Counted from the first letter of the stretch, positions 7,568 through 16,590 are shown. The stretch: 64,000 nucleotides of DNA from Candidatus Avelusimicrobium aviculae (GCA_944324655.1 CALUXF010000003.1:41028-105027); one strand, 5' to 3'. Numbers and translations: made by a program. Notes: a model not told the origin generated them from the letters alone.

Positions 7568-9845
7568 GGAAATCTCCTTTAATAAAATCCCGGTTGGTTT
7601 TAAAATCTGTACGCAGGCCGCGCTGCCGGGCGGCCTCTATTTGCGCACCCGTTTGTTTGGCGCGCAGCATCTCCAGCTTGGGTTTAAGCATGGAAGACGA
7701 CACCTGAAACGCCAGCGCGGGGTTGCCGGATTCGTCCGTCAAGTTTTCCGCCAATGCGCCGGAACGGGAGGTGTTGTTAAACATCGTCCATATAATAATA
7801 TCAAAATTTTCTTCTACCCAGTTTACCCATCCCTGCACCATGGCGGAAATGGTAGGCCCCTGGGTATAGGCGTTGTTAATGGTCATGTGGCCGCCGGCAA
7901 AATCGGCCGATACGGCTAAATCTTCATACGGCACGTCTCTAAGCACTTGGCCCACTTTAAAACTTCCGGCGCGTTCCATGCGGTGCATTAAGATAAACGG
8001 GGTAAAGGTGATATTTAGCGCTTTTTGTTCTTCGGCCAATTTTTCCATTTGGTGTATGACCCCGTCCTGCATGCGCGCGTCCAGCGTGCCGTCCAAACGT
8101 TTCATGCCGGGCAAAAGGCCTTTAAAATCAAACTCCGCGTAAAAACTGTTGCCGGAAATCACTTCCGATGAAAACGTATCCGCAGACAATGTCCCCGCGA
8201 AATTAGGCATAAACTTAGGCAAGCGGTCCCTAAAGTTTTCAAGCCAAGCCAGTTGGCCGGTAACCTTGGGTTTGGCTTTCACGGTTTTGGTGCGGCCGAT
8301 AACCGTAACAAAATCCTGCACCACTTCAATAAAGGCCATGGGGTCAAAATGTTTTAAATAAATATTGGTGCGTATGCGGCGGTTGGAAGAAGTTAACTTG
8401 TTGACCGATAAATTCATTTTTAACGGGATACCGTTAAGCTCCCCGGAAGCGATGTTGGCGTATAAATTGCCCTTGCGGTATGTGCCGGAAAAATCCAATT
8501 TATCAAAAACGCTCCGGTCCACCGTTACTTTTCCGGAAGTTAAACGGGCGTACAAATCCGTAAAGTTTTGGGCGGCGGAAAATTCCCCGCTGGCTCCCTC
8601 TACCGGGAAATAATAAAACTCACCCGATACGTCCTGCAGAGACAAATCCAGCTTGGGAAGGCTCCACTTTCCCTCTTGGCGCAGCAAACGCGCGTCCAGA
8701 GAAGTTTTGCCCGTTAATTTATACGGGCTTAACCGGGGATAATTTTTACTCCAGGCGGCCAGGTCCAGCGGATCGGTGGCAAAGGAAATATCCGCCGTCC
8801 AAGGGGTTTGGGTAAAATCCGCCTCTGCGGAAGCAGTGATATTTGCATCATCGGCCAATATAAGGGCTTCGCTTAGCTTTAGCAAACGGTAACCGTTAGA
8901 AAGAGAACCTTTTAAACGCATGGAAGACTGGGGAAGGTAAAATTCGCCCCAATCATCTTTAAATAAAGACAGGTCTTTTCCTTCAAACGCGGGGATTTGG
9001 GCCCGGATGTTAAAATAAGGCGTATATAAATTATCCAAATCCACCGTTAAAGAAACCGGCTTTCTAAAAACAAATACCTGCGCGCGCAAACTGCGCAAGG
9101 CAAAATCCTTCCAGTGGAAATTGGCAAAATTAACATGCCCCGTCCCTTTAATATCAATATCGGAAATATTGTCCTGCCACTTGTTGCGCAAGACAAATTC
9201 CGCATGGAAACGGGAAAGCTCATTAAAACGCAGGCGTTCAAAATGTAAATTTACACCATAAACGGCATGGCTGGTTTGGTTTTGCAAATCTTTATAGCTA
9301 AATACGCCGTCTTTCACCGTCCAGTCTTCCGCGCTGACAGTTAAACTCTCCCCCGAAGAGCTGCGGTACACATGGCTTTGGGCGGAAGATATTTTTACTT
9401 CCGGCACGTTATGGCGCCCGTCCTCTCCCCGCACAATGTTAACGCGCGGGCGGTTTAAAGTAACTTCATCAATTACCAATTGGTGGTCCAACAGCGGAAG
9501 CAATTTAAAGTGGACAAAAACAGACTCGGCCGACAGCAACGCCTCTCCGTGCGCCACGTCACTGTCTAAGACGGAAAAACCTTTTAATTCCAGCGTATTA
9601 AAAAAACGCAAATCCAACGAATTGATAATTACCGGGCGGTTTAGGGCCAATTGCAGCTGGCGGGTGATTTCTTCGCTTAAGTATTGGGCGTTAAAAAATT
9701 TAATAAACAATACCCAGCATACCGTCAGCAAACAGAGCAAAAACATAACGGCAAACATGACCGTGCGCAAAGTTAAAACACAACACGCGCCGATAAACCG
9801 AAACAGCCAAAATGTTTTTTTTGTTCGTTTCTTTTTTGCCGCCAT
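7554..9845 (-). CDS. AsmA-like envelope protein
   Basis: A 763-residue protein with a basic N-terminus (AAKKKRTKK), one transmembrane segment at about residues 20-48, and a long periplasmic beta-rich region. The first part (LNRPVIINSLDLRFFNTLEL, then RPRVNIVRGEDGRHNV) matches the AsmA N-terminal domain, and the C-terminal 200 residues resemble AsmA-like C-terminal domains. Such proteins are thought to bridge membranes and assist phospholipid or outer-membrane protein traffic. The presence of one agrees with a diderm envelope. Confidence 0.75.
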   Translation of the reverse strand: MAAKKKRTKKTFWLFRFIGACCVLTLRTVMFAVMFLLCLLTVCWVLFIKFFNAQYLSEEITRQLQLALNRPVIINSLDLRFFNTLELKGFSVLDSDVAHGEALLSAESVFVHFKLLPLLDHQLVIDEVTLNRPRVNIVRGEDGRHNVPEVKISSAQSHVYRSSSGESLTVSAEDWTVKDGVFSYKDLQNQTSHAVYGVNLHFERLRFNELSRFHAEFVLRNKWQDNISDIDIKGTGHVNFANFHWKDFALRSLRAQVFVFRKPVSLTVDLDNLYTPYFNIRAQIPAFEGKDLSLFKDDWGEFYLPQSSMRLKGSLSNGYRLLKLSEALILADDANITASAEADFTQTPWTADISFATDPLDLAAWSKNYPRLSPYKLTGKTSLDARLLRQEGKWSLPKLDLSLQDVSGEFYYFPVEGASGEFSAAQNFTDLYARLTSGKVTVDRSVFDKLDFSGTYRKGNLYANIASGELNGIPLKMNLSVNKLTSSNRRIRTNIYLKHFDPMAFIEVVQDFVTVIGRTKTVKAKPKVTGQLAWLENFRDRLPKFMPNFAGTLSADTFSSEVISGNSFYAEFDFKGLLPGMKRLDGTLDARMQDGVIHQMEKLAEEQKALNITFTPFILMHRMERAGSFKVGQVLRDVPYEDLAVSADFAGGHMTINNAYTQGPTISAMVQGWVNWVEENFDIIIWTMFNNTSRSGALAENLTDESGNPALAFQVSSSMLKPKLEMLRAKQTGAQIEAARQRGLRTDFKTNRDFIKGDFHAKK

Positions 9846-9859
9846 AGCCCTTCCGCCCG

Positions 9860-10546
9860 CTATACCGCGTTAGAGATGAGTTCCACTATATAGTTTACTA
9901 AAATTCGCCAGGTATTATAGGTTCCGCCCCATACATTTCGCAGGGATTGAAGCAAAGAAACCTGCTCCGGAAACAAAATCTTGCACAAAAGCGCCAAAAT
10001 AATGATGTTTACCAAGGTAATGGAAATAGCTGAAAAAACTTTTCCCCCCGCCATTTTTAAATCCGGCTGCTGGGCTTCAAATAAAGTTTTAAACGTTTGA
10101 ATAAAATGAAAAGCCGTAAAAAAACCCACGCCAAACACAAAAACAAGCCGGTATGGTTCCATATCCCGCCACAAACTAAGCCCGCAATACAACAACCCCA
10201 GCAACACCGTATACGCGGGGATAAAATAAGGGGACAGCGCCACAAACGCATTGCATTGGGTTAATTTTACGTATCCGCTGTCTTTGCCTACGTGAATATC
10301 CCGTATGCGGCAGCCGCACAGCAGGGCGGCTACGGCGTGGGTCAGTTCATGCCCCAGCACATACATGCGGGAAAAAGTATAAAACCCAAAATGAATGCCG
10401 GCATATACCCCTATCCCCAGTAAAAAACACAAAAAAGTTTTAAAATTTCCCAGTCCGGCGTATAATAAGCGCGCGGTTTGCGCCGCCGCAAAAAACAGCG
10501 TAGGCAAAAACAAAACGGCCACAACGGTTTTTAAAAAATTACGCAT
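9860..10546 (-). CDS. M50-like intramembrane metalloprotease
   Basis: A 228-residue multi-pass membrane protein (about six hydrophobic segments) with GHELTHAVAALLCGC near residue 66, an HExxH zinc site inside a membrane segment as in M50B-like peptidases. A candidate second motif is LSPYFIPAY near residue 100. The start at 10546 is chosen because it overlaps the stop of the lipoate ligase gene in a TAATG junction; the longer frame would overlap the ligase by 112 nt. The substrate is unknown. Confidence 0.68.
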   Translation of the reverse strand: MRNFLKTVVAVLFLPTLFFAAAQTARLLYAGLGNFKTFLCFLLGIGVYAGIHFGFYTFSRMYVLGHELTHAVAALLCGCRIRDIHVGKDSGYVKLTQCNAFVALSPYFIPAYTVLLGLLYCGLSLWRDMEPYRLVFVFGVGFFTAFHFIQTFKTLFEAQQPDLKMAGGKVFSAISITLVNIIILALLCKILFPEQVSLLQSLRNVWGGTYNTWRILVNYIVELISNAV

Positions 10547-11235
10547 TAGAATTTTTCGTTCCATGCGGGAGTAAGATAACGCTCCCGCTCCAATATAAAA
10601 GTTTTTTCCAATAATTCCGCGCCGGCGCCGCGGGCCGCCAGCCGTACGCCAAAACAATTCTCCACCCCGGCGATAACGGCCCTTTTTAAAGCCGGGCTTT
10701 GCCGCGCGCCCGGCAACTGCAAAGAGCCTTGATATAAAACCGCCCGTTCAAAACGGCGTATGGCACCGCCCAAAATTTTGTGCCCGTCTGCAGACAGCAA
10801 ATCGTTTTCCACCGGGTTTGCAAAACACGCCCCCGCCGCGCCGTTACGGGCTGGCGCATAGGCCAGCGGGTCCGTTTTGCCCCAAGCATGCACAGGCGCT
10901 AACGCGCCCAGCGTGTTTTGAATAGCGCCGTGAAGTTTTTCATAAATGGCAGACGGGCGAAGCGCGCTTTCAAACAAACAAGAGAAGGTTAAATCCTCTT
11001 CATGAAACACCATGCCCCCGCCTGTCGGGCGGCGCACGCAATCAAAAAACCCTTTGGCGGCCGCCGCCGGTTTTACCAAACCAACGGGCTGGCCGTAGCC
11101 AAACGTAACCGCCTTGCCGGGAACCCACCGGTAAAACCGAAGCCACACCCCCCCGCTGTAAAGAGCGGCGCAAACGTCATCAAACGCCATATGCCGGGCC
11201 ACCGTAAACAAAGGGGTATTTAGCAATACATTCAT
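10546..11235 (-). CDS. Lipoate-protein ligase A / octanoyltransferase family
   Basis: A 229-residue member of the BPL/LplA/LipB family. RRPTGGGMVFHEEDLTFS is the lipoyl-binding loop and GHKILGGAIRR carries the conserved lysine. It should attach lipoate or octanoate to the lipoyl domain of GcvH, encoded 3 kb upstream, and no other lipoylated protein is encoded here. CFANPVENDLL also fits the LipM-like branch, so ligase and octanoyltransferase activity cannot be separated. A terminator separates it from gcvPB. Confidence 0.82.
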   Translation of the reverse strand: MNVLLNTPLFTVARHMAFDDVCAALYSGGVWLRFYRWVPGKAVTFGYGQPVGLVKPAAAAKGFFDCVRRPTGGGMVFHEEDLTFSCLFESALRPSAIYEKLHGAIQNTLGALAPVHAWGKTDPLAYAPARNGAAGACFANPVENDLLSADGHKILGGAIRRFERAVLYQGSLQLPGARQSPALKRAVIAGVENCFGVRLAARGAGAELLEKTFILERERYLTPAWNEKF

Positions 11236-11273
11236 GTGTATATTTTAGCAGTTATTATGAATAGCAAGCCCAT

Positions 11274-11306
11274 AAAAACGCCGGGCAAATAAAAATTGCC
11301 CGGCGC
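11274..11306 (-). terminator. Terminator after gcvPB
   Basis: GCCGGGCAA / TTGCCCGGC stem with an A/T loop, followed on the minus strand by CGTTTTTATG, 19 nt after the gcvPB stop. Confidence 0.85.
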
Positions 11307-11324
11307 AAAATAACGGCAGAATCC

Positions 11325-12776
11325 TTATTTCCAGCGCAAGTTGGGCTCGCGCGCGGCGGACACTTCATCAATGCGTTTGACGCATTGGCCGTTCGGGGCC
11401 GCTTTGACCGTATCCGGCTGGGCTTGGATTTCTTGATAAATACTTTCCATCGCCCGGATAAACGCGTCCAGCATGTCTTTATTTTCCGTTTCCGTAGGCT
11501 CTATCATCAACGCTTCCGGCACAATTAACGGGAAATAAATGGTAGGCGCGTAAAAACCATAATCCAGCAGGCGTTTGGCTACGTCCGTGGTGTGTACGCC
11601 GTTCATTTGGGCGGGAACGGTTTGCAAAACGCACTCGTGCATGCAAACGCGGTCAAAAAACGCCGGGAATTTATCTTTCAGGCAAACGCGCACATAGTTG
11701 GCGTTTAGTATGGCTTTTTCGGCAATATTTTTTAACGTATTTCCGTCATGCTGGCGCAAATACGCGTACGCGCGCAAACATACGCCGATATTGCCGTAAA
11801 ACGCTTTCATGCGGCCCAAACTTTTGGGCATTTTGCCCTGCAAGGTGTATTTGCCGTTTTTCTCCGTTACAATGGGCTTGGGAAGAAACGGCGCCACATG
11901 CGCGGCCGCTCCCACCGGGCCGGAGCCGGGCCCGCCGCCGCCATGCGGGGCGGCAAACGTTTTGTGCAGGTTAAAATGCAGCAAATCCACGCCGAAATCA
12001 GCCGGCTTGGCCAAACCCAAAAGCGCGTTAAAGTTGGCCCCGTCCATATACAAAAGCGCCCCCGCCGCGTGCACCATGCGGGCAATTTCCACAATATCTT
12101 TTTCAAACAGGCCCACCGTGTTGGGAACGGTAAGCATCACAACGGCCGTACGTTCGCTTAGGGCGCAAGACAAGGCTTCTTTGTTTACGCAGCCGTCCGG
12201 GCCGGACTGTATGTTAATAACCGTAAACCCGCCCATATTGGCGGTGGCGGGGTTGGTGCCGTGGGCCGTATCGGGCACGATGACTTCCGTGCGTTTTTTG
12301 TCTTTGCGCGCGGCATGATAGGCTTTGGCCGTCATAATGCCAGTTAATTCCCCATGCGCTCCGGCGGCGGGCTGTAATGTAAAAGCGGACAAACCGGTAA
12401 TTTCTTTTAGCATTTCCTGCAAGCCATACATCATTTTCAGCGTACCCTGTACGCCGCTTTCCGGCGTGAAAGGATGCGCCCCGGCAAAGCTTTCCAACGC
12501 GGTGAAAGCGTCGTAGGCTTTGGGGTTGTATTTCATGGTGCAAGACCCCAGCGGATAAAAGCGGCTGTCTAAACAATAATTTTTTTCAGACAGGGCGGTA
12601 AAATGGCGCACGGCGTCAAATTCGCTCAGTTCCGGCAGTTTGGGCGCGGAAGGGCGAAGCATATCCTGCGGCAAATAAGTCTGGGCGGGTTTTTGCGCTT
12701 TTTCCACCCGCACGCCGCGGCGGCCGGGGCGGGATTTTTCTATAGACAGCATATTGGTTTGCCATATTTCCTGCAT
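11325..12776 (-). CDS. gcvPB: Glycine dehydrogenase (decarboxylating) subunit 2
   Basis: A 483-residue C-terminal half of the split glycine cleavage P-protein. It carries the PLP lysine in LHFNLHKTFAAPHGGGGPGS, as well as SCTMKYNPKAYD and PTETENK near the end. With GcvPA it decarboxylates glycine and transfers the aminomethyl group to lipoyl-GcvH. Only one base separates it from gcvPA. The two-gene form is common in Gram-positive, thermophilic and some fermentative bacteria. Confidence 0.95.
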   Translation of the reverse strand: MQEIWQTNMLSIEKSRPGRRGVRVEKAQKPAQTYLPQDMLRPSAPKLPELSEFDAVRHFTALSEKNYCLDSRFYPLGSCTMKYNPKAYDAFTALESFAGAHPFTPESGVQGTLKMMYGLQEMLKEITGLSAFTLQPAAGAHGELTGIMTAKAYHAARKDKKRTEVIVPDTAHGTNPATANMGGFTVINIQSGPDGCVNKEALSCALSERTAVVMLTVPNTVGLFEKDIVEIARMVHAAGALLYMDGANFNALLGLAKPADFGVDLLHFNLHKTFAAPHGGGGPGSGPVGAAAHVAPFLPKPIVTEKNGKYTLQGKMPKSLGRMKAFYGNIGVCLRAYAYLRQHDGNTLKNIAEKAILNANYVRVCLKDKFPAFFDRVCMHECVLQTVPAQMNGVHTTDVAKRLLDYGFYAPTIYFPLIVPEALMIEPTETENKDMLDAFIRAMESIYQEIQAQPDTVKAAPNGQCVKRIDEVSAAREPNLRWK

Positions 12777-12777
12777 A

Positions 12778-14091
12778 TTAAATCCCCCTCAGCGCGTCGG
12801 CAAAATGTTGCAAGTCTTGCACGGTTTTGGTTTCGGTGGCGCATAAAAGCAGGCAGTCCGCCAAGTCTTTTTGTTCCAGCGCGTATACGCCAAAACCTTT
12901 TTTGGCTAATTTTTGTACGGCTTTCTTAGCCGGGAACGGGCACTGCAGCACAAACTCGTTAAAAAACGGGCCGGTGAATTTTAATTTGTATCCGTCTATA
13001 TTAGAAACCAAATCCGCCAGCTGGTGGGCGCGGTCCACATTCAGCTCCGCCGTTTCTTTTAGCCCCTGCGGCCCCAGCAAAGTTAAATAGATAAGCGCAT
13101 TCAGCGCGCAAAGCGCCTCGTTGGAACAAATGTTGGAAGCCGCTTTTTCACGCCTAATATGCTGCTCGCGCGCTTGCAGGGTAAGCACAAAAGCGCGTTT
13201 GCCGTCTTTGTCTTTTGCCATGCCCACAATGCGCCCCGGCATTTGGCGTTTGTAAGCTTCTTTGCAGGCAAACAAACCCAGCCCCGGCCCGCCAAAATGC
13301 ATGGCGTTGCCAAAAGGCTGCCCTTCGCCCACGGCAAAGTCCGCCCCGTAGGAACCGGGCGTACGCAACAGACCCAGGCTCATGGCTTGAAATACATACA
13401 CAAACAAAGCTCCCTTGGCGTGGGCCAGTTCACCCAGCCGCTGGGCGTCTTCCAACTGACCGTAAAAATTGGGGTTGGCCAGCACCAGGCAGGAAGTTTG
13501 CTCATCCAGCAGTGTCTGCGCGGACTGTACGTCCAGCGTGCCGTTTACGCAAGGGACTTCCCGCACGCTTACCTGCGGGAAATGCTGCAAATACGTGTGC
13601 AACACTTCTTTATAATGCGGGTGAAGCGCCGCGCTGATTAACACTTTCTGCCGGTTGTTAATGCGCACGCAGGCCAGCACGGCTTCCGCCATGGCGGTGG
13701 CGCCGTCATAATGGGAGGCGTTGCTTACGTCCATATCTGTCAGCGCGCAAACGCAGCTTTGAAACTCATAAATGGTTTGCAGAGTGCCTTGGCTGGCTTC
13801 GGCCTGGTAGGGGGTGTAGGCGGTTAAAAATTCCCCGCGGGAACTTAAGGCGTTTACCGCGGCCGGGATAAAATGTTCATAGCACCCGGCGCCGATAAAA
13901 TTTTTAAGCGGCTTATTGAGCGCCCCTAATTCTTTTATATGGGCGGTAAGCTGCGCCTCAGTCAGGGCTTGGGGCAGGTTAAAATGGGGATAAACCAAAT
14001 CCTGCGGGATATTAAGCAACTCCCGCACGGACGATGCGCCTATGCGGGCAAGCATTTCTTTTTCTTCGGTTGGAGTATGTGGGATAAACAT
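12778..14091 (-). CDS. gcvPA: Glycine dehydrogenase (decarboxylating) subunit 1
   Basis: A 437-residue N-terminal half of split glycine dehydrogenase. It begins FIPHTPTEEKEMLARIG and has FIGAGCYEHFIPAAV and TAYTPYQAEASQGTLQ, all hallmarks of this subunit; the PLP lysine is on the partner subunit. It starts 59 nt after gcvH, beyond an intrinsic terminator, so its expression relative to gcvT-gcvH may be reduced or controlled separately. Confidence 0.95.
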   Translation of the reverse strand: MFIPHTPTEEKEMLARIGASSVRELLNIPQDLVYPHFNLPQALTEAQLTAHIKELGALNKPLKNFIGAGCYEHFIPAAVNALSSRGEFLTAYTPYQAEASQGTLQTIYEFQSCVCALTDMDVSNASHYDGATAMAEAVLACVRINNRQKVLISAALHPHYKEVLHTYLQHFPQVSVREVPCVNGTLDVQSAQTLLDEQTSCLVLANPNFYGQLEDAQRLGELAHAKGALFVYVFQAMSLGLLRTPGSYGADFAVGEGQPFGNAMHFGGPGLGLFACKEAYKRQMPGRIVGMAKDKDGKRAFVLTLQAREQHIRREKAASNICSNEALCALNALIYLTLLGPQGLKETAELNVDRAHQLADLVSNIDGYKLKFTGPFFNEFVLQCPFPAKKAVQKLAKKGFGVYALEQKDLADCLLLCATETKTVQDLQHFADALRGI

Positions 14092-14106
14092 AAAACCTCT
14101 GTTAGT

Positions 14107-14130
14107 AAAAACCCCCGCTTGCGGCGGGGG
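14107..14130 (-). terminator. Intrinsic terminator between gcvH and gcvPA
   Basis: On the minus strand CCCCCGC-CGCAA-GCGGGGG is followed by TTTTT, 20 nt after the gcvH stop and 15 nt before the gcvPA start. The form is canonical, although it sits inside what is otherwise one operon. Confidence 0.8.
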
Positions 14131-14150
14131 AATTTAAAAGGCCGCAACCA

Positions 14151-14531
14151 TTATTTTTGGATAGTGGTTTGGTAAGCGGAAAGGTCCATCAGCGCTTCAT
14201 AATCGGCCGGGGCCGTCATCTTAATCTTAAACAACCAGCCGCCGGCGTGCGGTTCACGGTTAACCAGGCCCGGGTCATTATTCAGCGCGGTGTTGACTTC
14301 AATTACTTCCCCGCTGACAGGGGCGTAAATTTCCGAGGCGGATTTAACGGACTCAATCACACAGCAGTTCTGCCCCGCGGTTACCTGCTGGCCCACTTTA
14401 GGCAAATCCACAAAAACAATATCGCTGATTTCTTCCTGCGCGTGGTTGCTGATACCCACGGTGGCAATGTCCCCTTCCATATGGGCCCATTCATGGGTTT
14501 TGGCGTAACGGCTGTTTTCTGCATTATGCAT
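14151..14531 (-). CDS. gcvH: Glycine cleavage system H protein
   Basis: A 126-residue lipoyl carrier. CVIESVKSASEIYAPVSGEV holds the lipoylated lysine (ESVKS), and AKTHEWAHMEGDIATVGIS is the family N-terminus. It shuttles the aminomethyl group from GcvP to GcvT. Its modification enzyme is probably the LplA-like protein ending at 10546. It follows gcvT after 20 nt. Confidence 0.95.
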   Translation of the reverse strand: MHNAENSRYAKTHEWAHMEGDIATVGISNHAQEEISDIVFVDLPKVGQQVTAGQNCCVIESVKSASEIYAPVSGEVIEVNTALNNDPGLVNREPHAGGWLFKIKMTAPADYEALMDLSAYQTTIQK

Positions 14532-14551
14532 ATAAAGGTTCCTCCCTGATA

Positions 14552-15628
14552 CTACACTCTGTTTTTATAAAACGGCGTTTTGGTTACTGCCGCCGGTATA
14601 CGGCGGGAGTGGATTTCTATTTCCACCTGCGCACCGGGCGTTAAGCCCGCCTGCGCGTAGCCAACGGCAATCCCTTTAAACAACGGGGAAAAGGTGCCGC
14701 TGGTTACAAAACCTATTTCTTGTCCTTCATAAAAAATCTTGCACCCGTGGCGGGGCACGCCCGCGCCTTTTAGTTCAAAAGCGGTTAATTTTTGTTTAAC
14801 GCCTTGGGCTTTTTGCTTTTCCAAGGCCGGCTTGCCGATAAAATCCTCTTTATTCAATTTCACCACCCAGCCGCAGGCCGCTTCGTACGGGGTGCGTGTT
14901 TGATCCGCGTCCTGGCCGTTAAGCAGGTAGCCGGCTTCCAAGCGAAGTACGTCCCGCGCGCCCAAACCGCACGGCGCTACCCCGGCCGCCAGCAGCGCGT
15001 CCCACAGTTTTACAATGGCCGCGGGGCTAAGCATAATTTCGGCCCCGTCCTCGCCCGTGTAACCGGTGCGGGTGACGTAGCCTTCTTCCCCAAACAGCTG
15101 CACTTTTTGTATGTGAAACCGCGGCAGCGCGCCAATGCCGGGCAAAAGGGTTTCCAGCTTTTCCAGCGCTTGCGGCCCTTGCAGGGCGATCATGCCGTAG
15201 CGGTCGCTCGCGTCCGTAACGGTTACGTGAAAGCGGGTGGATTGTTTTTGCATCCAGTCAAAATCTTCCTGGCGGCAGGCGGCGTTCACCACTATTAAAA
15301 ATTTTTCCGCATCCAGGCAAAAAGCAATCATGTCATCTATAATGGTTCCCTGCGGGGTAAGCATATGCGTATAGGTACCGGCGGACGGGTCTTTCTTGAT
15401 ATTGTTGCAGGTAATATATTGCACAAAGGGGTAGGCGTCTTTGCCTTCCACCCAAATTTGCCCCATGTGGGACACGTCAAACATGCCGGCGGCTTCCCGC
15501 ACGGCTTTATGTTCGGCAATAATGCTTTGAAACTGCACCGGCAGCAGCCAGCCGTGGAAATCCACCATGCGCCCGCCCGCTTGGCAGCAGGCGTTATAAA
15601 GCGGAGTGGTTTTTAAATCGTTTGTCAC
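14552..15628 (-). CDS. gcvT: Aminomethyltransferase (glycine cleavage T protein)
   Basis: A 358-residue folate-dependent T-protein, with LPVQFQSIIAEHKAVR, GMFDVSHMGQ and TRTGYTGEDGAEI. It releases ammonia and makes 5,10-methylene-THF. The start is taken as GTG 15628 because GGAGG lies 7 nt before it, and the predicted transcription start (near 15649) is downstream of the alternative ATG at 15655. It is the first gene of the glycine cleavage cluster. There is no room for a glycine riboswitch in the leader of about 20 nt. Confidence 0.94.
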   Translation of the reverse strand: MTNDLKTTPLYNACCQAGGRMVDFHGWLLPVQFQSIIAEHKAVREAAGMFDVSHMGQIWVEGKDAYPFVQYITCNNIKKDPSAGTYTHMLTPQGTIIDDMIAFCLDAEKFLIVVNAACRQEDFDWMQKQSTRFHVTVTDASDRYGMIALQGPQALEKLETLLPGIGALPRFHIQKVQLFGEEGYVTRTGYTGEDGAEIMLSPAAIVKLWDALLAAGVAPCGLGARDVLRLEAGYLLNGQDADQTRTPYEAACGWVVKLNKEDFIGKPALEKQKAQGVKQKLTAFELKGAGVPRHGCKIFYEGQEIGFVTSGTFSPLFKGIAVGYAQAGLTPGAQVEIEIHSRRIPAAVTKTPFYKNRV

Positions 15629-15654
15629 AAAAGGGCCTCCAAAGTATATGTTCA

Positions 15655-15684
15655 TTGTATAAAATTTAACCGTTTTTTATACAA
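15655..15684. promoter_or_regulatory. Mirror-symmetric bidirectional promoter
   Basis: TTGTATAAAA at 15655-15664 and its exact reverse complement at 15675-15684 frame a 10-bp centre. On the plus strand this reads TTGTAT, 17 nt, TATACA; on the minus strand it reads TTGTAT, 17 nt, TATACA as well. Both 17-nt spacings are ideal for sigma-70. It drives gcvT leftward and the YgjP-like gene rightward. The palindrome could also be an operator. Confidence 0.65.
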
Positions 15685-15691
15685 TATACAT

Positions 15692-16462
15692 ATGGCAGAT
15701 ACACAAAGCGTAATCAGCGACGTAAAATTATTTATAGAACGCCTGAAAAAGGAACTTCCGGAAGTGTTTTCAACCCCCTCCGGCCCGGCAGAGGGCAGCG
15801 GCCCCGCGCCTGAAAACCGCGTATTGTATAACGGGGATTTGTACCAAGCCCGCATGTACCTGACGCCGGACCAGGAAGAAGGAGTGGCTTTTGACGGGGA
15901 AATCTTTCACGTTTATCTGCAAAGCAAAACGGCCGACCCCAGCGCCTTGGTTACCCAGTGGCTGAGGGACAAAGCCGGCGAAACCCTGCGCCAAAAAACC
16001 CAGCAATGGGCTGAAAAAATGGGCGTAGAATACAACAACATTACCATTAAGGACCAACGCACGCTGTGGGCCAGCTGCTCGGGTAAGAAAAACATCAATT
16101 ATTCTTACCGCATTATCAAAATGCCGCTGGCGGTGCAGGATTATTTAATCGTGCATGAACTTTCCCACCTGGTGCATATGAACCACGGGCAGGAATACTG
16201 GCAGCTGGTAGCCCAATACTGCCCCGATTACAACCACCACCGCAAATGGCTAAATGAAAACAAAGGCTCCATTTTTGCCGATGTGGAACTGACTTACCGG
16301 GAAGAAGAGGAAAATAGACCTTCCACCCAAGAGCCCGCGCAAGAAGCGCAACCGGCGGAAGAACCTGCAACTCCGGCAAAGGAACAAACCCCCGCGCAAG
16401 AGGCCCCGCAGGCAAACGAGTCCCCAACACAAGGGCAGGCCGCCAAAGAAGAACAAAACTAG
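15692..16462 (+). CDS. YgjP-like (DUF45) metallopeptidase with Pro/Glu-rich tail
   Basis: A 256-residue protein. The core (residues about 30-195) ends in the zinc-binding VHELSHLVHMNHGQEYW followed by the third ligand region, as in the YgjP/DUF45 family; RTLWASCSGKKNINYSYRI is the other family motif. The last 60 residues are a low-complexity tail of Pro, Ala, Glu and Gln, probably disordered. There is no Shine-Dalgarno: the -10 box ends 8 nt before ATG, so the mRNA may be leaderless. The substrate is unknown. Confidence 0.82.
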   Translation: MADTQSVISDVKLFIERLKKELPEVFSTPSGPAEGSGPAPENRVLYNGDLYQARMYLTPDQEEGVAFDGEIFHVYLQSKTADPSALVTQWLRDKAGETLRQKTQQWAEKMGVEYNNITIKDQRTLWASCSGKKNINYSYRIIKMPLAVQDYLIVHELSHLVHMNHGQEYWQLVAQYCPDYNHHRKWLNENKGSIFADVELTYREEEENRPSTQEPAQEAQPAEEPATPAKEQTPAQEAPQANESPTQGQAAKEEQN

Positions 16463-16480
16463 CCGTTTTGTCCATTTAAT

Positions 16481-16506
16481 AAACCCCGTCTTGGACGGGG
16501 TTTTTA
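16481..16506 (+). terminator. Terminator after the YgjP-like gene
   Basis: AAACCCCGTC-TTG-GACGGGGTTT stem followed by TTTATTTA, 19 nt after the stop codon. Confidence 0.85.
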
Positions 16507-16551
16507 TTTAGCGGACAAAAAACTTGCTCCAAACGGGAAAACGCTGATAAT

Positions 16552-16590
16552 AAAACCGCGCTACACCCTGCCCGGTGTAGCGCGAATTTT
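16552..16590. terminator. Second strong hairpin, probable terminator of the minus-strand gene
   Basis: A perfect 11-bp stem CGCGCTACACC / GGTGTAGCGCG with a six-base loop (16557-16584), followed by AATTTTCTTTTC on the plus strand and GTTTTATT on the minus strand. It lies 77 nt beyond the stop of the gene at 16661-17464. Confidence 0.65.

Noticed and set aside
15629..15691. Glycine riboswitch upstream of gcvT
   Set aside because: Only about 20 nt of leader fit between the predicted transcription start and GTG 15628; a riboswitch needs about 100 nt or more.
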